Assembly (NCBI GenBank): GCA_036558305.1
Contig: DATBFX010000199.1
Location: forward strand, 1 to 9,720
Length of the DNA: 9,720 nt
Direction of reading: 5' to 3'
From: DATBFX01 sp036558305
GTDB taxonomy: Bacteria; Chloroflexota; Chloroflexia; Thermomicrobiales; UBA6265
The notes under the pieces are model-generated. The model was not told the origin of the DNA and ran no database searches. It worked only from the letters and a program-made list of their open reading frames with translations. This document shows, piece by piece, positions 1 through 5,759 of this stretch. Made by a program: the position numbers and the translations under genes. The stretch's first letter is position 1, and every line of letters begins with the position of its first letter.

Positions 1-307
1 TGAAGGCCGCGACCTGCACCCGCCAGACGTGCGTTCCGTCCGGCCGCTCGCCGAGCACCGGCGTCGCCGGCGGCGCCTCGGGCGTGCCCTCTTGATGGCG
101 GGAGTGGATATGGCCGGCGTGTCCGGCGGGCGCGGCGACACCGTCGGCGCTGACCTGGCCGCCGCCGCGCCCGAGGAGGACGATCGCGCCCGTTGCCGTC
201 AGACCGAGTCCGGTGAGAAGTCCGAGCGCCCGTCGCCGGCTGAGACGACCGGCGCGGTGGTGCGCCAGGATGGTCGAGATCGCCCGAAGTTGCCGGTGCC
301 CTGCCAT
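1..307 (-). CDS. N-terminal part of a Tat-exported protein of unknown function (runs off left edge)
   Basis: The minus strand is open for 102 codons from an ATG at 307-305 to the window edge. An AGGAGGG ribosome binding site (315-321) lies 7 bases upstream, which fixes the start. Residues 21-45 form a twin-arginine signal: S23-R24-R25-R26-A-L-G followed by a hydrophobic stretch rich in Leu, Gly, Ala and Thr. After it comes a His-rich segment (HAGHIHSRHQ, about residues 66-75), a Pro/Thr/Ala linker, and then ERPDGTHVWRVQVAAF as the folded domain begins. Export of a folded, possibly cofactor-bearing protein is inferred from the Tat signal. Linkers of this kind often precede cupredoxin-like domains in related bacteria, but the diagnostic part is outside the window, so I name no function. 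It lies 111 bases downstream of the NTF2-like gene on the same strand and may be cotranscribed with it. Confidence 0.8.
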   Translation of the reverse strand, partial: MAGHRQLRAISTILAHHRAGRLSRRRALGLLTGLGLTATGAIVLLGRGGGQVSADGVAAPAGHAGHIHSRHQEGTPEAPPATPVLGERPDGTHVWRVQVAAF

Positions 308-418
308 GGTGGGTCCCTCCTCAGTCGATGCGAAACGACGATGCTCCCCCTGTGGACGCTGCACGGAAACCGGCGTCCCTCCGTCACACCTCCCGTGGTT
401 GGTCTGGCACGACGCTCG

Positions 419-1090
419 TCAGGTCGTTGGGGTTCCTTCGCCGACGATCTTAACATGCTCGATCAGCGAATCGATCAACCAGGTGTTGCCAACCTTGACG
501 AAGATCGCGAAGTCGGTGCCCATACCGAACGGCGGTTCGGTCGGGTCGTAGTCCTCGGCGAGAGCGGCGACGCGGCCGTCGGGCAACACGCGCGCGTCGT
601 GGACGCTCAGGTAGCCGAGCCACTGATCGGGTGGGGAGGCCACCGGCGTGGCGGCGAGTTGGGGAATCGCGTCCGGTGGGATGGGACTTTGGGCGAAGAA
701 GAGCCGCAGCATGTCGTCGCTGAACAGCGAGAGGAACCGGAGCGGATCGTTGGCGTTGAGGCAGGCGAGCGCCTGGCGGAGGGTGGCGGTGACGGCCGCG
801 ACGGTGTCCGGGTCGGCCGGTGAGCCGGGCGGCATCGTCCAGGGTCGTTCCTGGTCGGTCGGTTTGGAGAAGCGTTGGTCGGCGTCGGCCGGCAGCGCCT
901 GGGGCGTCGCCGCCAGTTGGGCGAAGAAGGAGAGCGGGCGCGGTTCGACGGTGCACTCGCTCGGGTCCGGTACGATCGTGCCCGGCGGCGGGCCGGGGAT
1001 CGGCGTGGCGTCCTGGGCCACCGCCCAGGAGCGGTTGGCGAGGAGCGTGAGACCGACGAGGAGCGCACAGAGGATCGATGCCCGACGCAT
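419..1090 (-). CDS. secreted NTF2/SnoaL-like protein
   Basis: This encodes 223 residues starting at the ATG at 1090-1088, preceded by GGAGGAAG at a good distance. The frame stays open upstream to 1516, but that extension has no signal peptide at its start and overlaps the divergent gene. Residues 1-25 are a Sec-type signal peptide: MRR, a Leu/Val-rich core, and a cleavage site near AVA-Q. A Pro-rich low-complexity stretch follows. Residues from about 105 to the end look like a SnoaL/NTF2 fold: a helix (TATLRQALACLNANDPLRFL), LFSDDMLRLFF, strands around DARVLPDGRVAALAEDYDP, and a final TDFAIFVKVGNTWLIDSL typical of the last NTF2 strands. Such domains may be enzymes or plain ligand-binding or structural modules, and no catalytic residues can be assigned. 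It probably acts outside the membrane. The SnoaL-like call is pattern-based and moderate; the gene itself is well supported. Confidence 0.82.
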   Translation of the reverse strand: MRRASILCALLVGLTLLANRSWAVAQDATPIPGPPPGTIVPDPSECTVEPRPLSFFAQLAATPQALPADADQRFSKPTDQERPWTMPPGSPADPDTVAAVTATLRQALACLNANDPLRFLSLFSDDMLRLFFAQSPIPPDAIPQLAATPVASPPDQWLGYLSVHDARVLPDGRVAALAEDYDPTEPPFGMGTDFAIFVKVGNTWLIDSLIEHVKIVGEGTPTT

Positions 1091-1343
1091 GAGACTTCCT
1101 CCTGGCTTGCCCGTCACCGGGCGCGGGAAACGGCGGAGAACCGGGTGTTTGGTCGGGACGATGCGGCGCATCGGTGTCTTCCTCGGTGCGGCGGGCGAGG
1201 CAGGAACCGGCGCTGGGCGCTGAGCGGTCGGCGCTTCCTTTGCGTCCGATGACGTGCTACTGTAGCCCTGCTTCTTCCCTGGGTGTATCGCGGATTTCCG
1301 GGATTTCGCGTCCGGCATCGGACGGAAAACGGAGGGGACGCCG
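1091..1343. promoter_or_regulatory. divergent intergenic region between NTF2-like gene and LuxR-type gene
   Basis: These 253 bases separate two genes transcribed away from each other, so both promoters should lie here. The stretch around 1236-1310 is less GC-rich than its surroundings. I found no -35/-10 pair with correct spacing that I would defend. A short direct repeat, GGATTTC at 1292-1298 and 1301-1307 (period 9), sits 36 bases before the GTG start of the regulator and could be an operator half-site pair, but it may be chance. Confidence 0.45.
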
Positions 1344-2501
1344 GTGACGAGGCTCTCACGTCCCCAGGAGGCGGCCCGCCGCCAGATCGCGAACCTGGCC
1401 GTCGAGGGACACTTGCCCGATGAATTGGGCCGCCGGCTGCTCGCCGCGCTGGCGATCGCCGTTCCCAACGACGGGCAACGTCTCTGGACCGTTGACTCCG
1501 CGAGCTTGATCCTCAACCGCCTCGTCGCCGCCAGCGCCGGCGACGAGGCGTTCCGGCTCCGCTGGCTGAAGGCGTTCTACCTGGGGCCGGGTACCGAGGC
1601 GGTGCCGTATTTCGCGCCCCACGAATTGATGCGGCGCGGTGCCGTCGCCGTCGCCTACGACGAACGCCAGGACCGGATGCACGGCGTGCCGCCGTCCCTG
1701 TGCGAACCCGTGCCGCCCGAGGTGCACTACCGGGCCTATCACGATGCGGCGACGCCGGCCGGCGGCTCGTTGCGGCTTTGCCTGCGCGCGGGTTCGCGCT
1801 GGGTCGGTATGCTCGACACGGTCCGGCGCGAGGCACGCACGCCCCTGGCGCCGACCGACTTCGCCTTCCTCCGTCTGGTCGGCCCGGTCGTTGCGCGCGC
1901 GCTCGATGGCGCGCTGGCGCGCGAGCAGGCGCTGCTTTGCCAAACGGCGTGTCCGGAGCCGGGAGCCGCCGGGGTGCTGCTTTTGACCGCCGAGCGCCGG
2001 ATCGGGTTCGCCTCGGCCGCCGCCGAGACCTGGCTCGGGTTGCTCGTCGACGCGGAGCGCGAGGGCCACGCCCCGCTGCCGACCGCGGTCTGGACGGCGG
2101 TGGCGGCGCTCAACGACGAACGCGGCGAGCCGCGGTGCGCGGCGGCGGTGGTCGCCCCGACGACCGCCGGTCCGGTGCGGGTGGAGGTCTCGCCGGCGGG
2201 GGAGGACGGCACGATCGCGGTCGTGTTGGCACCCGTTCGCCCGCCGGCACCGCCGGCGATCCCGCCGGCCTGGCCGCTGACGCCGCGCGAGCGACGGGTG
2301 GTCGAGGTGCTGCTGGGGGGAGCGAGCAACCGCCGGCTGGCGGCGACGCTGCACGTCAGCGAGGACACCGTCGAGACCCACCTGGCCCACGTCTACGCGA
2401 AACTCGACGTGCGCAGCCGCACCGAATTGGTCGGGCTCCTCTTTCGGGACGCGTATTTGCCGGTCTTCGTGGCGGAGGAGGCGGGCACCCTGCGCCGCTG
2501 A
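1344..2501 (+). CDS. LuxR-family transcriptional regulator with GAF/PAS-like sensor half
   Basis: This encodes 385 residues from a GTG start; GGAGGGG at 1331-1337 lies six bases upstream and supports that start. The C-terminal LuxR/NarL-type HTH covers about residues 310-368. It opens with PLTPRERRVVEVLLGGASN, then RRLAATLHVSEDTVETHL as the HTH, then VYAKLDVRSRTELV as the dimerisation helix; these are the usual GerE positions. The N-terminal 300 residues contain no receiver-domain phosphorylation pattern and no Walker motif. They look like a GAF-like half (YDERQDRMHG... WVGMLDTVRRE... LAPTDFAFLRLVGPVVARAL) followed by a PAS-like stretch (AGVLLLTAERRIGFASAAAETWLG) and a Pro/Ala linker near 295-309. 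It is probably a ligand-sensing, single-component DNA-binding regulator. Target and ligand are unknown; the divergent NTF2-like gene is a possible target by position only. Confidence 0.88.
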   Translation: MTRLSRPQEAARRQIANLAVEGHLPDELGRRLLAALAIAVPNDGQRLWTVDSASLILNRLVAASAGDEAFRLRWLKAFYLGPGTEAVPYFAPHELMRRGAVAVAYDERQDRMHGVPPSLCEPVPPEVHYRAYHDAATPAGGSLRLCLRAGSRWVGMLDTVRREARTPLAPTDFAFLRLVGPVVARALDGALAREQALLCQTACPEPGAAGVLLLTAERRIGFASAAAETWLGLLVDAEREGHAPLPTAVWTAVAALNDERGEPRCAAAVVAPTTAGPVRVEVSPAGEDGTIAVVLAPVRPPAPPAIPPAWPLTPRERRVVEVLLGGASNRRLAATLHVSEDTVETHLAHVYAKLDVRSRTELVGLLFRDAYLPVFVAEEAGTLRR

Positions 2502-2503
2502 CG

Positions 2504-2564
2504 ACGTAGGGAACAGGGAACGGGAGCACGCTCTATTCCTGTTCCCTGTTCCCTGTTCCCTCGT
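2504..2564. repeat. foldback element with AGGGAAC heptamer arms
   Basis: It starts three bases after the stop of the LuxR-type gene. The 5' arm has two AGGGAAC copies (2508-2514, 2515-2521). The 3' arm has three GTTCCCT copies (2541-2547, 2548-2554, 2555-2561). Pairing 2508-2521 with 2548-2561 gives a perfect 14-bp stem, and ACG/CGT (2504-2506 with 2562-2564) adds 3 bp past a bulged T. The spare repeat allows an alternative register. No T-run follows on either strand, so it is not a canonical intrinsic terminator, though it could stop or protect the upstream transcript. Confidence 0.85.
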
Positions 2565-2659
2565 GTTGCATGGGCGACATTGACTCGCTATGCTGGGGCT
2601 TCCACACGGCGCACCTGTTTCGTCATGCCCGGCAACCGGCAAGCAGGGGGAGATGCGCC

Positions 2660-2929
2660 ATGGTCGAGCCCGACTACCTCGGCAGCGTCGAGTCGGTAGG
2701 TATCCTCAGTCCGTCGATCCTTGCCATCGTCCACCACCTCTGCGAAGGCGACTGCCGCGCCTTTGGCGACGTCATCGAGTGGTGCGAATCGCGCGGCGAC
2801 TGCACGTACGCCGTCGTCTGCCCAACCTGCCAGAGCCAATTCCTCGTCGATGAAGACGACCTCGCCGAACTGCGCCGCTGGACCGATCGGCAGGGGCTGG
2901 CGCTCAGTTGCGGGGTGCGGTGGGAGTAG
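2660..2929 (+). CDS. small Cys-containing protein of unknown function
   Basis: This encodes 89 residues from the ATG at 2660, with a G-rich GGGGGAGA ribosome binding site (2646-2653) just upstream. An in-frame ATG at 2570 would add 30 residues but falls at the edge of the foldback element and lacks a binding site, so I prefer 2660. Features in order: GILSPSILAIVHHLCEGDCRAFGDVIEWC, a predicted helix with Cys residues; a short loop; then a CPTC pair (VVCPTCQSQF) and an acidic DEDDLAELRRWTDRQG helix. The single CxxC plus nearby Cys residues could bind zinc or form a redox site, but a complete zinc ribbon is not evident. There is no signal peptide or membrane segment, so it is probably cytoplasmic. 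It stands alone between two foldback elements (2504-2564 and 2945-3018). I do not recognise a named family. Confidence 0.72.
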   Translation: MVEPDYLGSVESVGILSPSILAIVHHLCEGDCRAFGDVIEWCESRGDCTYAVVCPTCQSQFLVDEDDLAELRRWTDRQGLALSCGVRWE

Positions 2930-2931
2930 GT

Positions 2932-3024
2932 GAGAGGCGCTCGGCGAGAGGCGTTCGGCGTTAGGGGCACGACCGATCCACTCAGTCCTCGGTCTTCCCT
3001 AACGCCGAACGCCTCTCGGTAGCG
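2932..3024. repeat. long nested foldback element with 22-bp perfect stem
   Basis: Arms 2945-2966 and 2997-3018 are perfect reverse complements over 22 bp. Inside, GACCGA (2971-2976) pairs with TCGGTC (2989-2994) around a 12-base loop. Outside, CGCT (2938-2941) can pair with AGCG (3021-3024) across a small internal loop. The 5' side reads as 7-base units: GAGAGGC, GCTCGGC, GAGAGGC, GTTCGGC, GTTAGGG. The 14-mers at 2932-2945 and 2946-2959 differ at one base. It starts just after the stop of the 89-aa gene. There is no T-run on either flank. It could end transcription from either side as a non-canonical terminator, or be a dispersed extragenic element. Confidence 0.9.
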
Positions 3025-3051
3025 CGCCGCACCGCCCCGATATGTCTCCTT

Positions 3052-3080
3052 TTGCGAGTGGATGTTTCACGAAGTAGTCT
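3052..3080 (+). promoter_or_regulatory. weak candidate promoter for the STAND regulator
   Basis: TTGCGA (3052-3057) and TAGTCT (3075-3080) are separated by exactly 17 bases. They lie in the least GC-rich part of the gap upstream of the large regulator. The matches to sigma-70 consensus are partial (4 of 6 and 3 of 6), so this is only a candidate. The hexamer TAGTCT overlaps the end of TTTCACGAAGT (3065-3075), which recurs as TTTCACGAGGT at 3181-3191. Confidence 0.22.
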
Positions 3081-3208
3081 TTCCTGTGAGGGCGCGCACG
3101 CGCGCGGATGACGGTCGGCTTTGGCACCCTGTCGTGGGTCCGATGCGGTTTCGTGCCTGCTTCCGTCTGCGATGAACGAATTTCACGAGGTCGGGGTTCC
3201 TCCGGCGT

Positions 3209-3214
3209 AGGTGG
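3209..3214 (+). promoter_or_regulatory. ribosome binding site that decides the STAND regulator start
   Basis: AGGTGG sits five bases before the ATG at 3220. The alternative in-frame GTG at 3211 overlaps this site and has no binding site of its own, so translation most likely begins at 3220. Confidence 0.6.
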
Positions 3215-3219
3215 CCGCC

Positions 3220-5625
3220 ATGAGCGGACATCGGTCATACCTGCCGATCCCGTCGACCCCGCTCATCGGGCGCGAGCGCGACGTGGCGGCGGCGTTGGCC
3301 TTGCTGCGACGGGACGACGTGCGCTTGCTGACCCTGACCGGTCCCGGCGGCGTCGGCAAGACGCGGTTGGCGGTGCAGGTCGCCGCCGAGACGGCGGGGG
3401 ATTTTGCCGATGGCGTCCGGTTCGTGCCGCTGGCCGCCGTCCAAGAACCGGCACTGGTCGTTCCGACGATCGCCGGTGTCCTCGGTGCGCGGGACGGCGG
3501 CGGGCGCCCACCGGCCGAGCGGCTGGCCGGTCTCCTGCGTCAGCGGCAGCTCCTGCTGGTGCTCGACAACTTCGAGCAGATCGTGGCCGCCGCCCCGGTG
3601 GTGGCCGAGTTGCTGGCGACGGCGCCGCGGATCAAGATCCTGGTGACCAGTCGCGAGGTGCTGCGTCTTACCGGTGAACAGACGCTGCCCGTGGCGCCGT
3701 TGGCGGTGCCGGATCCGACCCGGTTGCCGCCGTTGAACGAGGTGATCGCCGCGCCCGCGGTGCGTCTCTTCCTGATGCGCGTCCAGGCGGTCAAACGCGA
3801 CTTCGCGTTGACGCCGGCGAACGCGGTGGCGGTGGTGGCGACCTGCCATCGGCTCGACGGTCTTCCCCTGGCCCTCGAACTGGCCGCGCCGCGGATGCGC
3901 CTGTTCGCCCCCGCCGAGTTCCTGGAACGACTGGGCCGGCGTCTGCCGCTGCTGACCGGCGGGCCGCGCGATCTGCCGGCCCGCCTGCAAACGATGCGGG
4001 ATGCGATCGCCTGGAGCTACGACCTGCTCGGCGACGCAGAACAGACCCTTTTTCGCCGCCTGTCGGTCTTTGTGGGCGGGTTTACGCTGGAAGCGGCGGA
4101 GCACGTAGACGGACAGACGGACAGACGGACAGACGGACAGACGGACAGAGGGGCATCTTGTTTTCCGTCTGTCCGTCTGTCCGTCTTGGACGGGATCGCC
4201 TCGCTGCTGGACAAGAGTCTGTTGGGGGAGGAGGTGGGGGAGGAGGGGCGGGCGCGGTTCACGGTGTTGGAGACGATCCGCGAGTTTGGGATCGAGCAAC
4301 TGGCGGTGAGGGGGGAGGCGGTGGCGCTTGGGCGGGCGCACGCCGAGTACTACCTGGCGCTGGCCGAGCGGGTGGAGGCGGCGCTCGACGGCGGAGGGCG
4401 CGCGCATTGGCACGATCTGTTGGTGCCGGAGGTGGCGAATTTCCGGGCGGCCCAGGCCTTCTTCGTCGATCGGGGGATGATCGAATCGGCGCTCCGGTTG
4501 GTCACCGCCCTCGAGCACGTCTTCTGGATCATTGGCGAGACGATCGGGGCGCACCGGGCGCTCTCGACGTATCTGGCGATGGCCGACGGCGTGGCGCCGG
4601 AGGTGCGGGTCCGGGCGTTGGGCGTGGCGGCACGACTCCGCGGCGCGGGCGGCGACTGTGTCGGTGGGCTGGCCCTGGCCAAGCAGGCGCTGGCGCTGGC
4701 CACCGCGCACGGGTACGCCCAGGGCGAGGCGCAGGCGCTCGAAGTGATCGGCATGCTTGAGCTGTACGTCGGACACAACGAGGAGGCGCGTCGCTTTCTG
4801 GAGCAGTCGGTGGCGGGGTACCGGGCGCTCGGTCAGCGTCGCTTGCTCGGCCACGCGCTCTGCCAGTTGGCCTGGGTCGGCGACTTCGGCGCCTTCGATC
4901 GCGACGGCAATCCGGACGACCTGGCGCGGTCGACCGCCTATTGCGAAGAGGCGTTGGCGTTGTTCCGGGCGCTGGACCAGCCCATCTCGGTCGCCAAGGC
5001 GTTGTTCGGGCTCGGGTACCTGGCCTACCGGCGGCGAGACTATCGCTACGCCGCGGAAGCGCTCGGCGAGTCGATCGCGCTGCGCTGGGACCAGCACGAC
5101 CTGTGGGAAATGGCCGAGCCGCTGGAGGATCTGGCGGACGTGGCGGCACTGACCGGGCGCGCGATGCAGGCGACGCGGCTCTATGGGGCGGTGGAGGCGT
5201 TACGGGAACTGATCGGCAAACCGATTCCGCCGGCCTACCAGGCGGAATACGAGCGAGAACTGACGATCAGCCGCAGCGCACTCGGCGAGGAGACCTTCGC
5301 CGCCGCGCGGACGGCCGGCCGGGCACTCCCGTTCGACGAGGTGATCGCCGAGGCGCTGGCGTTGGCGCGCGATTACGGACGAGACCACGAGGCGGCGCCG
5401 GTGACAGCCCCCGGCGCCCGCGGTTTGACGGCGCGCGAGCGCGAAGTGCTTCGCCTCCTGTGCGAGGGCGCCTCCAACCGGGTGATCGCCGCGACGCTTT
5501 CGGTCAGCGTCGCGACCGTCAAGACCCACGTCACCGGGATCCTCACCAAACTGGGGGTCGATTCGCGCGCGGCGGCGATCGCCTACGCGCATCGTCACGG
5601 TCTCGTCGCGCCTCCCTCCTCCTAA
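3220..5625 (+). CDS. STAND NTPase / TPR / LuxR-type transcriptional regulator
   Basis: This encodes 801 residues. It opens with LPIPSTPLIGRERDVAAAL, the usual lead-in of this family. The NTPase module shows Walker A GPGGVGKT (41-48), Walker B LLLVLD plus NFE (111-119), the sensor-like ILVTSRE (140-146) and the GLPLALEL motif (214-221). A winged-helix-like segment (SYDLLGDAEQTLFRRLSVFVGGFTLEAAE, about 267-295) is followed by the linker that carries the octamer foldback (residues about 297-323). The linker ends in LDGIASLLDKSLLGEE. Residues about 340-690 are helical and TPR-like, and 735-795 are a GerE/LuxR HTH (GLTAREREVLRLLCEGASN ... VSVATVKTHV). Related proteins bind a nucleotide, sense an inducer through the TPR part and activate transcription through the HTH; the inducer here is unknown. 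The next gene starts 134 bases downstream on the same strand. The length and domain order look complete despite the repeat in the linker. Confidence 0.93.
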   Translation: MSGHRSYLPIPSTPLIGRERDVAAALALLRRDDVRLLTLTGPGGVGKTRLAVQVAAETAGDFADGVRFVPLAAVQEPALVVPTIAGVLGARDGGGRPPAERLAGLLRQRQLLLVLDNFEQIVAAAPVVAELLATAPRIKILVTSREVLRLTGEQTLPVAPLAVPDPTRLPPLNEVIAAPAVRLFLMRVQAVKRDFALTPANAVAVVATCHRLDGLPLALELAAPRMRLFAPAEFLERLGRRLPLLTGGPRDLPARLQTMRDAIAWSYDLLGDAEQTLFRRLSVFVGGFTLEAAEHVDGQTDRRTDGQTDRGASCFPSVRLSVLDGIASLLDKSLLGEEVGEEGRARFTVLETIREFGIEQLAVRGEAVALGRAHAEYYLALAERVEAALDGGGRAHWHDLLVPEVANFRAAQAFFVDRGMIESALRLVTALEHVFWIIGETIGAHRALSTYLAMADGVAPEVRVRALGVAARLRGAGGDCVGGLALAKQALALATAHGYAQGEAQALEVIGMLELYVGHNEEARRFLEQSVAGYRALGQRRLLGHALCQLAWVGDFGAFDRDGNPDDLARSTAYCEEALALFRALDQPISVAKALFGLGYLAYRRRDYRYAAEALGESIALRWDQHDLWEMAEPLEDLADVAALTGRAMQATRLYGAVEALRELIGKPIPPAYQAEYERELTISRSALGEETFAAARTAGRALPFDEVIAEALALARDYGRDHEAAPVTAPGARGLTAREREVLRLLCEGASNRVIAATLSVSVATVKTHVTGILTKLGVDSRAAAIAYAHRHGLVAPPSS
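4108..4186. repeat. foldback element with GACGGACA octamer arms inside the STAND regulator gene
   Basis: Five perfect tandem GACGGACA copies (4108-4115, 4116-4123, 4124-4131, 4132-4139, 4140-4147) are followed by a short spacer. Then comes the inverted array: a partial unit plus two full TGTCCGTC copies (4164-4185). Positions 4123-4145 pair with 4164-4186 as a perfect 23-bp stem with an 18-base loop, and registers shifted by 8 or 16 bases pair almost as well. The reading frame is kept and gives DGQTDRRTDGQTDR on the 5' arm and PSVRLSVLDG on the 3' arm. The octamer has no stop codon in any frame on either strand. Confidence 0.95.
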
Positions 5626-5759
5626 AGTCTGACCCGCTGGTGCCGATCGTCCGCGCAATTCCGACCTTTGGTCGAAGCGCAATGCCTCGCCGCGCCCCAC
5701 GATGGGCGGGCCGGGCCGAGTGCGACGCGAGCACCCGGATCACCGCGGAGGAGCGGAAG

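Noticed and set aside
29..823. Plus-strand 264-residue open frame at the left end
   Set aside because: It is antisense to two genes with binding sites and signal peptides, and its composition is Arg/Gly/Glu-rich as expected for a shadow frame in GC-rich DNA.
1091..1516. N-terminal extension of the minus-strand NTF2-like frame
   Set aside because: The ATG at 1090 has its own binding site and begins a clean signal peptide; the extension overlaps the opposite-strand LuxR-type gene and reads as low-complexity Arg/Ser/Pro.
2504..3018. Canonical intrinsic terminators or transposon ends
   Set aside because: No T-run follows either hairpin on either strand, and there is no transposase, target duplication or matching terminal repeat between the two elements.
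3211..3219. GTG at 3211 as start of the STAND regulator
   Set aside because: No binding site precedes it; AGGTGG at 3209-3214 fits the ATG at 3220.
4108..4147. CRISPR array or classic satellite
   Set aside because: Units are only 8 bases with no spacers, and the array is part of an inverted pair inside a coding frame.
3235..5097. 620-residue minus-strand frame opposite the STAND regulator
   Set aside because: The plus-strand frame has complete NTPase and HTH motifs. The reverse frame is Arg/Gln/His-rich with no recognisable domain.
5662..5674. CGACC-TTT-GGTCG hairpin after the STAND gene
   Set aside because: A 5-bp stem without a T-run is too small to call a terminator.
4941..5759. Long upstream extension of the rhodanese frame
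   Set aside because: It lies inside the STAND regulator in another frame; the GTG at 5760 has a GGAGGAG site and matches where the rhodanese fold begins.
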